Positions 11,307 to 21,850 of a stretch of DNA of 64,000 bases are shown in pieces; the first letter of the stretch is position 1, and each line of letters opens with the position of its first letter. The position numbers were made by a program, and so were the translations under genes. The DNA is from Phanerodontia chrysosporium (lineage: Eukaryota > Basidiomycota > Agaricomycetes > Polyporales > Phanerochaetaceae): contig MJGA01000024.1 in assembly GCA_001910725.1 (NCBI GenBank), positions 372,001 to 436,000 of the forward strand. The letters are read 5' to 3'. The notes under the pieces are model-generated. The model ran no database searches and was not told where the DNA came from. It saw nothing but the letters and a program-made list of their open reading frames with translations.

Positions 11307-14300
11307 TCAATGCGCCTCGCCATAGTCGTCAAGGGGGAGGGGCGTGCTCGTGTGATTTCCGATATGATAGAGGGTGACCGGGGTGATGTAGCTGGGGGTG
11401 CCGATATAGCCTGCGAGGCGGTCGGCTCGTACTTGATCTTCGTCCGGTTCGCCCAGACCGTAAGCGAGTATCGCGTCGCATTCGCGAACGTAGTCGGCGG
11501 CATGGGGAATGTCTAGGAGGCCAGCCCAGCGGTGGCGGCACTGGCGAATGGCGAGCTGCTCGCACGCGTAGAGATACGGGGTGCCGAATTCTTCGGTGTA
11601 GGGCAGCAGGCACTCCAGGTCGCGGGTCGTCGGCTCCTCGAGGGTCCACTTCTCGGCCAAATACGTCGGTAGGTCGTAGGCTTGCGTTTCGTGTAGGACG
11701 GCCTGCGCGCGGCCAAGGAGGTGGCAGCGGGTCGCAGTCATTGCTACGATCTTCGTGGTTGTGGTAGCAGGGCGTTCAGTACGGCGCCGAGGGTCGAGAT
11801 GCGGGGGGATGATCTCGCCGTACGTCCTGAGGCGGACGTAGCGCATGTGGATGGTGCCGTGTTCGTCTCGGGCGAGCGAATATTGATACATGAAGCTGAT
11901 GTGGGGCGGCCTGATATGCGGGCCTGCGTTTTCGTAGAGGTGTTGGACGGGCGAGGGGGTATGATGTTGCGGCGTCGTTTGCCTGGTTTCCTCGGAGGCG
12001 GCGCGGCTGAACGTAGAGCTGGCGTCACTCACCGAGCCCTCGGTCATCTCCCAATCCTCCTCTCTATCCCGTCTCTCGTCCTTCTGCCTCCAGTCCTCGC
12101 GTACTTCCCCTTCCTCAGCCTCGCTCATCTCGCTCCAGCTCTCGCTGCGAGCTGGATGGACGAGGTTGGGTAAGTGCGGGCGTACAATGCGTGGTTGCTG
12201 GTACTCACCGCCTTCAGCGTGGCCTGGGGTGCGTATCTCGTCGTCCGAGCCCATAGTCGACCTCGTGGACGCACTCTGGGTGTCGTCCATGTCGCTGTCA
12301 GGCTCGGCGGCGTCAGCGGCGGCATCGTCAGCGCGGTTGTGCTGCTGCGACGTCCTGCCTACGCTGGCACAAAAGGTGGGGCTGTAAGGCGGGGGGCTGA
12401 GTTCGTGGTCATGGTGAGCAGCTTCGGCAGCGCTGCCAGCAGGGGGGATTTCGTGTACGCGGTGGTAATCGTCGCGGTGCGGAAGGTTGTCGGCGTCCGC
12501 GCCGTAAAGTCCGGATGCCTGGCTCGCGTGGCCATCACGGGCATCACCATTGATGCGCCACCAGGTCGCCGGCTCCCAACTTCGGTAGTCATTGGTCCAA
12601 AAATCCTCTTCCTCTTCGTGTCGGGGCACCCAGCTCTGGCATACACCGAGGAAACATCGGCTTTCGAGTACACGAAAGCGCGAGGAGTCCAGGATGCCGC
12701 AAGCGGTGTCGCGGACGTGCTCGGTGCGTACTCGATAGATCTTCCAGGCGGTCGCGCCGGTCTGGTCGGCCTGCGCGCTGAGCTCGAGCACGGGCGTGGT
12801 GCGGATTCTTCTTCCTTCGCGCTGACCTGCTTCTCCCTCAGGTCCAGCGGGTCTCTCCTGCGGTCCAGGTACGTGCATCATCCATGACTCTGGCCTCTGT
12901 CCTGCTAATCCTAGTCTGAAGGTCCATTTGCCAGCCTCCTCGAAGGTCTGGCAAGCGGTCGGCCAGCTTTCGAGGCCGTCGAGTCGGTGTCCGCCCTCGA
13001 AGCCCATCACCTCGCGGTAGAAGAGCTTGGCGTTGTGGCGATCGAGGCTTTCGCGGATTGCTTCAGGTAGGTACCCCGGCTGCGACAAGGTGAGTAACAC
13101 GCGCGGCAGCGGCGTGTCTGTCAGCAGCCAGACGTCGTTCCTTTCAAGGAACCGTGGGTTGGGGCAGCCGTTATAGGCTTCGATAATCGCGTGGCCTTCG
13201 AAGCGCAGCGGCGCGCAGTCGAGGCCGTTCGGGTGGATCTCGTAGAAGGTGCGTGCCGTGTAATAAGTGATATGGGTCGGGTTGTCTCGCTGATAATCGA
13301 TCGGTTGTAGCATATCGACGTCTTCGCCGTCGGGCGCGTCGATCCGCTCGGGTTTCTCGAGTGGCCAGAACACCAGGGGCCATCGGCTGTGGCCGATGGA
13401 GGTCGCCTGGGGTTTGTCGACTTGCCCCAGCACCGAGTCGAGGTCATGGCAGGTCATGTACGTCTCGAGGACGCTGCCATCGACTTCAGGGATCATCCCC
13501 TCGACTCCCCTAGGTAACTGGTGAGTAAACTTTAAGGTGATGTGATCGTACACTCGGTCATGCTGATCCATTTCTTCGTGCAGTTCCTTCGTTCCCCTTG
13601 AGACCTCGGCGTCAGGGTCCATGAGGCGGACGTTTCCCTCAATCTTGAGGCGGCATGCGAGCTCTACAAGCGTGCGCAGCCTGGGGAAACGGTGCAGGTC
13701 GACGCAGGCGAAGGGGACGGTGGCCATGTCCGCAAGCACAGGAGGGCAGGGGGGACGAGTCTCCCTCTGCTTCGGCAGGGCCTCCTTAAATGCTTGCTGG
13801 GCCGAGTCACTTTCCTTCTCGTCGCGCAGCTCTTCGATCGGTAAGTCTTGAATTTCGATCAGCAGTATGGTCGGCTGATCTCTTTCTTCGTCATCCTGAG
13901 GCGTTTGCAGGCCGTTGTGTATTGCAGGGGCTGGTCCCTGATCATTGCGCGATACCGGGGTCGCACGCAGAGTTGCGCTTGTCGCGGTGAGTTCGATTAA
14001 TTCTTCCAGCTCTTGAATCGACTGGGTGAGGCTTTGCAGAGCCTCCTGCTGACCCGTATCGTCTTCTGTCCAGGTTGCTTGAGTGGCCCAATCGTGCTCG
14101 CCGTCCTGCGCTAGCAGATGGGGCGTGGCGCGGCTTGCCCGGAGGCTTTCTTCGCTAGGTATGTCGCCGGGTTCCAGGTTTTCGTCGCTGATGTCATTAA
14201 CTGCACCCGCCAGGCTGGATAGATCGAGCAAATCTTCGATCTCCATGGCCTCCGGTGAGTTTCCGGTCTCCTGACCGTTCTCCTGTCGTGTGGCGTTGAC

Positions 14301-17300
14301 CATAGGGGCTTCGTCTTGCGCTCTTGCAGCGCATTCGCGGTACCGAGCGGCCAGAGTGCTCACAAAGCCAGGTAGTGGCGTCGCTGCGGTGCCGCGCATG
14401 TCCAGATCGACAATAAGTCGCGCTAGGTACGTTCTTCCGACATTCAGGACTTGCTCGCGCGTTGCCCAGCCGAGCATCGCGTTCCTGATCTGCCACTCAC
14501 GCTCACAGGACTGCCGATCGCTTTCAGGGGTACGCCACGGCTGACTCAAATGGTAATATCCATTCCTTTCGTCCTCCGCTATCTGCAACAGCTGACGGTC
14601 GAGGCTCTCGAGCAGGCGTTGCTCGGCCAGGTACTGTGCTAATCGGTACCTAGAGGCCGTCATGTGGCCCAGCCGATCTAGCAAGGTCTCGACATCTCGT
14701 CGGGCCTCTGCTACCTCCCGTTCTGTGCGCGTTCCTGGCGGTCTCGGCAGCATTCGTCCGATATCTTGTAAGTGGCGCGTTCGTCTTGCGGCCATGCGAT
14801 TTGCTGACATATTCGTGAGCTCTTGCAGCACTCGGGTCTCATCGTTCTCGTTCAGAACGATGGCGAAGACTTCTTCGCGTGGCTCCGGTACGTCTCCTAA
14901 TCCGTCTCCTGTTGCTTGCTTCTTCTCACTCCTTTCTCCCTCGGCGAGATCGCCTTCTGACTGGTAGCAGGGTCTAGCCTTCAGGGGCTCGGTCAGACGG
15001 GTGTCTGCGTCCTCTGAAGACTCACCTCGGCCTGGCATTGCCAGGGGCTGGCGGTCAGGTACGTTCTCGCGCTCTTCTCCGTCCGTGACCGAGTTGTGCT
15101 GGGCGTATGACTCCAGCCTTCGATCGGCCGTGCTCGTCGGGGCCTCGCATTCTCCTGGCTCGTCCAGGGGAACGAGATCTGGTAAGTCGTCTTCTTGCTC
15201 CTCGTCCTCCATCATCTCTGTACGGCTGCCTTTGTCTGTCCAGCGCGACAGGCGGTCGGCTTTGCGTTGCATCAGATCGGGGGCGAGGTTCAGAAGCTGA
15301 GACTTCTGGTACCTTTCTTTGGTGAGCTTCATTCGTTCGTTCAGGTCGTGGTCGTATTGCTGAATGAGGTTCGCCAGGTGGCGTAGGCTCTCAGTGAGCT
15401 CCTCGGGTAGGTGGCGTTCTTCGTCGCTGTACTGGCTTGCTAACGAATCTTCACAGTCGGTTTCTTCCTCATCAGACGGCAGGCTTGAGTCCGAGGCCGT
15501 GCTTGAAGCCTCGGGCACCTCGTTGGGGGTCGAATCAGGCTGTCCCCCGCCCATGGGTAAGTTGTCCCACAGTTTGGAGATCACGCGGCCGCAGAATTGA
15601 CCGGCGCGCATGAGCAGCCTTCCCAACGGTCCTCCGTCTTCTGGGAAGTGCGCGTCTTCGTTGAGGAGGATCAAGCCTCCTGGCATGGTGAGCGGTTCCT
15701 CGATTTCTTCTTCTGCTCCTTCTTCATCGTGCTCATCTCCCTCCTTCGCCAGGTAGTACACTTCTTCAACCTCGGTATCTCCGTCGTGCCCTTCTGGACT
15801 TCCTTCGCTTTTAGGGAATCCCTTTTGTGGCGCGTCCGCCTGTTGGGTATGTTTCTTCTCGCGTTTGGTGCCGGTTTCGTCTTGCTGACTTCGCGTGGCG
15901 TCGCGGTCTTCCTTCGCGACGATGGTGGCGTCACTATTCTTTATTTCTTCAGGGAGTTCTTCAATGTTTGCAGTGGCATATTGACGAGTAAGTCCTCTTC
16001 CTTGGGTCTTAGCCTCGGTTACGGCATATACTGATAACGGGCTGGCAGTGGCGTAATTCGTGTGGCGCTCTTGAGTTTCGTAGTACTGCCCTTGTTCATG
16101 GGCTCGTGCTTGTGCTGTAGATCGCGAAATATATTCTGCAATGTCAGGATCAATGTCATCGGGGGTGACTAAAATTTCATAGTTGACCCTCAATGCTTTG
16201 TCCTTAAATTGCAGATATGTTCCGTCCAGCCTTTCGTCTATTGAGACGAAATTTCCTCGCTGCCAAGGTCTTCCCAATAATAAATCAAAGGGAGCCTTAC
16301 GGCCAACGTACATATTAGCGTAGGTAAGTACAGCGCCACATGACAGTGGCACATGCTGTACAAATCCAGCTAAAGTACCTTCGCCTCCATTTGCATCGCC
16401 CATGGTGATTCGCTGAGTAATGTCCATCGGACGGGCCAGGCAATTTAGCCAGACCTTATGATGTACAATATTCAATTGCGAACCAGTATCCACAATGGCG
16501 AGTATCGGAACTCCATCGCATTCCATACGCAGCTTGATTAATTGCCCACGAGTCCGAGGCATGAATGCAGCAGCAGCTACAGGCATTTCTGGAGGCAGGG
16601 AATTTGCGTATTCTGCAAGGTGCGCATTTGGCTTGACTTCTTGCGATTTGACTGATTTAACCTTGATGACCTCTTGAACCTGCTGGCTAATTTCTTTTGA
16701 TACAGCCAGCAGTTCTCCGACTGCCATTGTAACCGGAGTTCTCAGAACCTTGTCCAGAACAAGTTTTGAGTCTACGGCACTTTGGAGGTCCGATTTGCGA
16801 GGCATGCGTTTCTCGTCCTTGTCCTTGCGGGGTTCGGGTTCTCCCATGGTAATGTCCTCATTTCCTCTCTCCCGTCCTTTATCCTTTCTGATTTTCTTGG
16901 CAACGGCAGGATCTTCTTCGTATGCTCGGGGGTCTTGCGGGTTAAAAGCCTGCTTATGAACATCCACCGGAGTTGGGTTTATGGCTTGCGGAGGTCGCGG
17001 AATTCCTTGAGGTACAGGTACGTTTTCCTTGTTCTTCGGCTTCTCCATTTGGCGTCTGGGAGGTACCCAGACTCCATCGAATTTCTCCTTGCGATTCGCA
17101 GTGGTTTGTTTCTCTGATCGGGTGACTGGATATGCTTCGTTCATTTCCTCGTCACTGGAGTCATCGGCATCAGACATGTGTACTGCGGTTCTTGGGTGCT
17201 GAGCCGAGTAGACTTGTTTAGTGCCTGTCCCAGAACCGATCCCAAAAACCGAGATGTAGTTGCTTTGCGGAGACATTGCTCGCTTGATAGCAGATACCAG

Positions 17301-18707
17301 AGGTTCATCCATGGTTGCTTTCATTATTGGAGCACCGGACGTGAAGATGTATCGCCCGCGCTGGTTGCGGGTAATAACACCCTTCTTCACGTATTCTTGA
17401 ACGGCTTCACAATTATTTATGCTGTGACCTGATTCACCACAGCCAAAGCATGTCCTTTGGAAGTATCCTCCCGGTGCTGAGCTAGTGCCTTGCATATGGG
17501 GTGGAACATCGCGTTCGTTTGGTCTAGCTCGTCGAGCTTGCATTTGTTGTTCGCGGGGTGTTGGAATGATGTGTCGTATGTCGGGATTCAAGGTGTACGC
17601 CTTGAAGTAGATCGCCGCATAACGTGAGTCACTCACGGACATGCGCGAAAGCTGTTCAACAAGATCTTCAAGCTGTTTATCCTCAGTAGAGGATTTCTTT
17701 TCCGCTACGATTCTTTCCTTCTGGCGGCGAAACAATTTAGGAGGTGCATCTGAATCCGACTCTGAAGTAATTCCAGAGCTTTGGTGTTCAGTTACATCCT
17801 TCTTCTTTTTGTTTGCCTTTTTCTTGCTTGCATGGCTTCCAGACTTGCGGCGGTGTCTCTTGTGATGACGCTCCTCATCCGATGATTCAGAGTCGCTATC
17901 ACTTGTGTCGGAGTCTGAAGTTTCAGACTCCGAGGAAGAGGGGTCATCGCTATGTTCCGAACTGACGCGCTCGGTATCAAAGCGATCTCGCCTAAGCAAG
18001 TTCTGAGCAGCCTTGCAGACATCATCCTCGCCAAAGGGTTTCTCCAGGTCATGATTGGGGTTTTGGGCCATGAGCCTAGCCTCCAATATGTCTCGGAACC
18101 TCTGCGGGATTCCAAGCCAGAAGTTGGTTTCGTATTCGGTGCTTGTAATCTTCTTGTGTTGCAGTAGCCAGCCTGCGATGCGGACGTATCCTCTGCGGTA
18201 CTTCATCCAGGCGGCCAAATCCTTGATCTTTCCTTTCTCTGACTGGGTAATGTACTTGCCCAAGTCAGAGATTCGGAATCGCTTCTTGTCTCGTTCGGCT
18301 TCGTAGTAATTCTTGAAATCGTCTTGAAAGGCTCGCCAGTTACGGGCTTCGTAACTCTTTAGGCCTTGTAGGGTTTCGCGTACTGTTCTCGAACAGTAGT
18401 GGATAAGGTTTTCGATCTTGTCCTTATCCTGCGTAACATTGCATTTGGTGCATAACCGCTGATAGAAGTGCAGGAAGGGTTCCACCTCGGAGTGTTTCCC
18501 TGTGAACTTCTTCGGCGCCCCCTTCGTGCCGGGAAGGGGCAAATCCGCTACAGTAGCTGAAGCCATCTTTGGGGGCGTAGTCTGTGTAGCTGGAATGGTT
18601 GTCTGAACTTGAGGTGGTGACGGTGAATTCGTCGGTGTCGATATGCTGCTTATTGTTGATACTGATCCTGCTGATGTCGTAGAAGACTCAGGAGGTGTAG
18701 TTGTCAT
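11307..18707 (-). CDS. gag-pro: Gypsy gag-protease polyprotein with ~1,560-residue extension
   Basis: Open frame of 2,466 residues from the ATG at 18707, 16 nt past the primer-binding site. Residues about 55-250 are capsid-like (rich in hydrophobic and charged residues, followed by a Ser/Asp tract). A CCHC zinc knuckle follows at about 420-433 (C-x2-C-x4-H-x4-C). An aspartic protease comes next, with DTGS near 740 and the LLGRPW flap-end motif near 810. These are standard Gag-Pro parts. From about residue 900 to the end the sequence is unlike any retroelement domain I know: acidic, Glu/Gln-rich segments, then a better-ordered C-terminal third (from about 1650) with many aromatic residues. No transmembrane segment or signal peptide typical of an envelope protein is visible. 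Its function is unknown. The frame is +1 relative to pol. Confidence 0.9.
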   Translation of the reverse strand: MTTTPPESSTTSAGSVSTISSISTPTNSPSPPQVQTTIPATQTTPPKMASATVADLPLPGTKGAPKKFTGKHSEVEPFLHFYQRLCTKCNVTQDKDKIENLIHYCSRTVRETLQGLKSYEARNWRAFQDDFKNYYEAERDKKRFRISDLGKYITQSEKGKIKDLAAWMKYRRGYVRIAGWLLQHKKITSTEYETNFWLGIPQRFRDILEARLMAQNPNHDLEKPFGEDDVCKAAQNLLRRDRFDTERVSSEHSDDPSSSESETSDSDTSDSDSESSDEERHHKRHRRKSGSHASKKKANKKKKDVTEHQSSGITSESDSDAPPKLFRRQKERIVAEKKSSTEDKQLEDLVEQLSRMSVSDSRYAAIYFKAYTLNPDIRHIIPTPREQQMQARRARPNERDVPPHMQGTSSAPGGYFQRTCFGCGESGHSINNCEAVQEYVKKGVITRNQRGRYIFTSGAPIMKATMDEPLVSAIKRAMSPQSNYISVFGIGSGTGTKQVYSAQHPRTAVHMSDADDSSDEEMNEAYPVTRSEKQTTANRKEKFDGVWVPPRRQMEKPKNKENVPVPQGIPRPPQAINPTPVDVHKQAFNPQDPRAYEEDPAVAKKIRKDKGRERGNEDITMGEPEPRKDKDEKRMPRKSDLQSAVDSKLVLDKVLRTPVTMAVGELLAVSKEISQQVQEVIKVKSVKSQEVKPNAHLAEYANSLPPEMPVAAAAFMPRTRGQLIKLRMECDGVPILAIVDTGSQLNIVHHKVWLNCLARPMDITQRITMGDANGGEGTLAGFVQHVPLSCGAVLTYANMYVGRKAPFDLLLGRPWQRGNFVSIDERLDGTYLQFKDKALRVNYEILVTPDDIDPDIAEYISRSTAQARAHEQGQYYETQERHTNYATASPLSVYAVTEAKTQGRGLTRQYATANIEELPEEIKNSDATIVAKEDRDATRSQQDETGTKREKKHTQQADAPQKGFPKSEGSPEGHDGDTEVEEVYYLAKEGDEHDEEGAEEEIEEPLTMPGGLILLNEDAHFPEDGGPLGRLLMRAGQFCGRVISKLWDNLPMGGGQPDSTPNEVPEASSTASDSSLPSDEEETDCEDSLASQYSDEERHLPEELTESLRHLANLIQQYDHDLNERMKLTKERYQKSQLLNLAPDLMQRKADRLSRWTDKGSRTEMMEDEEQEDDLPDLVPLDEPGECEAPTSTADRRLESYAQHNSVTDGEERENVPDRQPLAMPGRGESSEDADTRLTEPLKARPCYQSEGDLAEGERSEKKQATGDGLGDVPEPREEVFAIVLNENDETRVLQELTNMSANRMAARRTRHLQDIGRMLPRPPGTRTEREVAEARRDVETLLDRLGHMTASRYRLAQYLAEQRLLESLDRQLLQIAEDERNGYYHLSQPWRTPESDRQSCEREWQIRNAMLGWATREQVLNVGRTYLARLIVDLDMRGTAATPLPGFVSTLAARYRECAARAQDEAPMVNATRQENGQETGNSPEAMEIEDLLDLSSLAGAVNDISDENLEPGDIPSEESLRASRATPHLLAQDGEHDWATQATWTEDDTGQQEALQSLTQSIQELEELIELTATSATLRATPVSRNDQGPAPAIHNGLQTPQDDEERDQPTILLIEIQDLPIEELRDEKESDSAQQAFKEALPKQRETRPPCPPVLADMATVPFACVDLHRFPRLRTLVELACRLKIEGNVRLMDPDAEVSRGTKELHEEMDQHDRVYDHITLKFTHQLPRGVEGMIPEVDGSVLETYMTCHDLDSVLGQVDKPQATSIGHSRWPLVFWPLEKPERIDAPDGEDVDMLQPIDYQRDNPTHITYYTARTFYEIHPNGLDCAPLRFEGHAIIEAYNGCPNPRFLERNDVWLLTDTPLPRVLLTLSQPGYLPEAIRESLDRHNAKLFYREVMGFEGGHRLDGLESWPTACQTFEEAGKWTFRLGLAGQRPESWMMHVPGPQERPAGPEGEAGQREGRRIRTTPVLELSAQADQTGATAWKIYRVRTEHVRDTACGILDSSRFRVLESRCFLGVCQSWVPRHEEEEDFWTNDYRSWEPATWWRINGDARDGHASQASGLYGADADNLPHRDDYHRVHEIPPAGSAAEAAHHDHELSPPPYSPTFCASVGRTSQQHNRADDAAADAAEPDSDMDDTQSASTRSTMGSDDEIRTPGHAEGGEYQQPRIVRPHLPNLVHPARSESWSEMSEAEEGEVREDWRQKDERRDREEDWEMTEGSVSDASSTFSRAASEETRQTTPQHHTPSPVQHLYENAGPHIRPPHISFMYQYSLARDEHGTIHMRYVRLRTYGEIIPPHLDPRRRTERPATTTTKIVAMTATRCHLLGRAQAVLHETQAYDLPTYLAEKWTLEEPTTRDLECLLPYTEEFGTPYLYACEQLAIRQCRHRWAGLLDIPHAADYVRECDAILAYGLGEPDEDQVRADRLAGYIGTPSYITPVTLYHIGNHTSTPLPLDDYGEAH

Positions 18708-18722
18708 GCACACTGAAACTCC

Positions 18723-18740
18723 CCCTCGCGGTGGGCTCCA
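18723..18740 (-). other. Primer-binding site of the 14-kb element
   Basis: Two bases inside the LTR the minus strand reads TGGAGCCCACCGCGAGGG. It begins with TGG, as a site complementary to the CCA end of a tRNA must. The priming tRNA was not identified. Confidence 0.7.
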
Positions 18741-18742
18741 GA

Positions 18743-19749
18743 TGTAACGACGCTTCTTTTGCGGTGATTAGGAAGTGTTGAGGTTGGGTGGTTAGGCCGT
18801 GGTCAACGTTCTTGCTAAACCGCCTGGATTCTCGGATCGCGACTTTGGATCGGAGGGTCTCCAGTCGTTCGTTGGGGGTTGTAGGGTAGTGTGTGGGAGT
18901 GACAAGGCTTATCCTCAGAGTCTTGAGAATATGCAGGATGTTGGGATGGGGGGGAAATAACTCAAGCAATAGCCTCGATGCTTATTGCTCTGCAGTTATT
19001 ATGGCTTTGACTTCCAGTTGAAGTCCTTGAACTCTTCTCCAGGTATGGTCCTTCTGGGTACTCAAATAACTCTTGTTAGTAGGCTTTCTGCGCCTCAGAT
19101 ACATACTTCTGAATACTGAGCAACGGGTTTGCTCAGGAAGCCAATCCCAGCTCTGACACTTTGAGAGCTCTGCTTTGGGGAAATTTGGATTGGTATTAAG
19201 TGGGCTACCTACGGCTGTATATATACTGCTGTAGGTATATTTGAAATTCCCTTATGGGATACATGATCGTGCAACCTGATTGGCTGAGCTCCCATGCTCT
19301 TCCAATTTGTCGCAGAGAAAAGTAGTTCCATAATCAATCAGCTAATGATCTGTCGTGCTGATTGAGCCTTTAGTCATCCCATACCCTAATTTCCTTCTTT
19401 TCTGACTCATACTGCTTGGCGATGAGTCGCTTTTCAGCTTCTGAGATGCACCCTTGATTCTCTGATCGCGTTTCAGGGGGCTGTGCGATCGAGGCTTGAG
19501 TATTCGATCGCTTGATCGTGATCGGTGGCCTTGTGATCGAGACTAGTGCAGTTGATCGTGCTCGATCATTTGGGGTGATCAGGGGGGGTGTTTGTGCAGT
19601 GATTCCAGTACCTTGGTGCCTGTATAATTCCATAGAAAGTCTTCCCTTTCTGTCTTGGCTGGAATATACTAAATAGGCACTTGCGGGTAGGCTGTACCCT
19701 TTCAGCATTTTCCTTATGTTCTTGTGTCAAACAAGTTTGACGCAGGACA
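18743..19749 (-). repeat. LTR of the 14-kb element (5' LTR in sense direction)
   Basis: Partner of 5721-6727, same 1,007-bp length and same ends. It should hold the promoter for minus-strand transcription. TCGC follows it directly, matching the four bases before 5721. Confidence 0.95.
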
Positions 19750-21175
19750 TCGCCGCGCAGTCCGCGTCGCAGCCTCGTCGGCTATGCTGAGCACTGCCCA
19801 TCAGCTTATGTAATCGTACAGCCTGCCCTGAACTCCTGTAGTATATAAGAGTAGCACTCCTCGCTCCTGTCCGTCATCTCGACCTCTTGGTCAATACGGA
19901 CAGGTAAGCCCGTCGCTTGTATTGTAGTATTATATAGGAAAATTGACTGTTGTCGTGCTTTATACCCTGGCAAGAGATATTACCAAAGGTAACCGAGTGA
20001 GGTGGACCAGACTGTTGGTCGACTACTGCCTCGGGCGTTCGTGTAGAGGGAATAGGTATTGCTGGGATAGTAGGTATACAGTGGGTAGAATAGTGTGTAG
20101 AGGTAGAAGAGGTTAGTCTCCTAGAAGGGGAAAGGTAATAAGACTTAAGTACAAGTAACACTTGTAAGTAAGACCTTAGTAACCAAAGAGTAAGTAAAGT
20201 AAGCCTTGCTTGCTTATCTTTACTTATGACTGTAAACCGAATAACCAACCAAGTAAGTATAACCTGCTTGCTATAACTTACACGTAAACCGTGGACCGTA
20301 GGCGAATAACTAAACCTTCACAACCAAATAGCTCAACTACCAGGCGCCTTGCTGGACTAAAGAGCTAACGTAAAATCGTAATACCGTAGACGTAACTAGA
20401 GTAAGCAATAGACTACCACCACAATGCCTGAGTGCACTGGTGGACTAACTAATCTTACTGTAGACGGAGGACCGTAGACTAAAGACTGAGTAAGCGATAG
20501 ACTACCACCACAATGCCTGTTTGCACTGGTGGACTAACTACCCTTACTAGAACTGAATCACACTTATACTGATATCACACAGCCCACACCAAGAGATGGT
20601 GGTGGTTGAGGTGAGAAAATAGCTGGCTGCTTCCAACTAGTGATCTATTGAGAGAGAAGAAGAGAGTGGCCTTTTATACTCCTACAAAGTATGGCCTTAT
20701 TTGACCGTGTTTGGTCAATTTGTACAGTGCTAGAATGTTCTACAAGGTGCTACACTATTCTACATCCTTCCTGCAACTCCTTTCCGCTTCCTTTTCCGCT
20801 TGGCACCTTCTTTCTGTACCTTTCCAGTGGATTCCATTCCTTTCCATACTTTCCTCTGACTTTCCACACGTCTCTCCCCTCATTCCAGAGATGCTTGGCG
20901 CATTTCCAGGCCTAATTGGGTAGTTACTTTCCCACACCACCCAAATATAGCCTGCCTTTCCCACAGTGATCCCAAGATGGCTGCGTCTTCTCACGCCTTC
21001 CCTTTGGGTCTCTGTCTTCTCACGCCCTTGCTTTGAACTCCCACGCTTTACTATACATTCCCACGCCTTGAATTCCTCTTCTCTACTAAGCTCTACTTCA
21101 TTGTGCTAATCCTGCTATGCCGGAATGAGCCTCATTTCATCCATATCTTGTGGCAAACAGGTTTGGCGGATGATA
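19750..21175. other. Old LTR-like sequence flanking the giant element
   Basis: No coding gene is visible. Near 19839 a TATA-like stretch (tatataagag) in CAGCCTCG-rich sequence resembles an LTR promoter on the plus strand, interrupted by the 14-kb insertion. The right end, 21130-21175, resembles on the minus strand the start of the 14-kb element's LTR (CAAACCTGTTTGCCACAAG versus CAAACTTGTTTGACACAAG), so a diverged LTR of a related element ends at about 21175. Confidence 0.55.
20402..20540. repeat. Short direct duplication
   Basis: The stretch gactaccaccacaatgcctg followed by a GCACTGGTGGACTAACTA block occurs twice, at about 20411-20452 and 20499-20540, offset by about 88 bp. Each copy has a small inverted repeat (accaccac / gtggact region). 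Confidence 0.75.
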
Positions 21176-21219
21176 TCCGGGGGTTGCTTGAAATATGAAC
21201 TGTCCTCAGTTCAACTCAC

Positions 21220-21850
21220 TTATGAACTGGATGAATATGAGGCCGATTCTGGCTCCTCATATGCTGACGAAGCTAACTCTGAGTCTCGTTCATCATCTGA
21301 GTCTGCGCTATAGTCTGCTGAACTTCCTGATAACCATGAGTCCGTATCTGAGTCTTGATCTCCCGAATCTTCTGTGAGCTTAGCCATGACCTTCTCCAGG
21401 TACTCATCTGACCTGGATACGTAAGGTAGTATCCTGAATGCTGCTACTGCCTGTCTCCAGATAGTGCCATCCAGTTCTTGCAGAATGTAGGCTCCATTCC
21501 TTGTCCTTCTAACTACCTCGTAGGGTCCTTGATATCTATCGTGATGCTTCTCTTTGGAATTCTCCTTAGCCTTGTTCCTTATCAAGACTAAGGTTCCAGG
21601 TGGGTAAGAATCCTTGACTAGTCGTGTCTTATACCTCCTTTCAAACTGCTCCTTGGCTTGAAAGCGATGCTTCTTCAGAATTGCAGCTGCCTTGGCTAAG
21701 TCTTCAGGTCGCTTTTGAAGCTGCCTTATCCTTAACGCTAACAGGTCTTCTGAGGTCATTCCTCGCTTGAATCCGTCCACCATAGAAGTCGCTTCCGTGA
21801 GATCAAAGGGTAATACTGGATGCACACCATGAAGCAGATTATATGGGAAA
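21220..21850 (-). pseudogene. 3' fragment of a related Gypsy pol gene
   Basis: About 200 residues aligning along their whole length with the C-terminal end of the 14-kb element's pol (HPVLPFDL start, ALRIRQLQKRPED, PGTLVLIRN, GPYEVVRR, then an acidic Ser-rich tail). Sequence upstream of about residue 985 of the homologous protein is missing: similarity stops at 21850, where an unrelated GTACAAG-rich minisatellite begins. The order (pol end, then ccgggggttgcttga at 21178-21192, then LTR-like start) is the same as in the intact element. This is a truncated, diverged relative. Confidence 0.85.

Larger units (their letters stand above)
5721..19749 (-). mobile_element. Complete 14.0-kb Ty3/Gypsy LTR retrotransposon
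   Basis: The element is bounded by two 1,007-bp LTRs and by what looks like a 4-bp target duplication (TCGC on each side). It is transcribed on the minus strand. Order in the sense direction: LTR, primer-binding site, gag-protease frame with a long C-terminal extension, about 1 kb of spacer, pol frame (RT-RNase H-integrase), LTR. This pol domain order places it in Ty3/Gypsy (Metaviridae). Both frames are open and all catalytic motifs checked are present, so it may be recent and competent. At 14 kb it is about twice the usual size; the excess is the gag-frame extension and the spacer. Confidence 0.93.

Noticed and set aside
11307..13500. Envelope-like protein at the end of the long gag frame
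   Set aside because: No signal peptide, furin-like site or transmembrane helix visible, and its position before pol is not that of an envelope gene.
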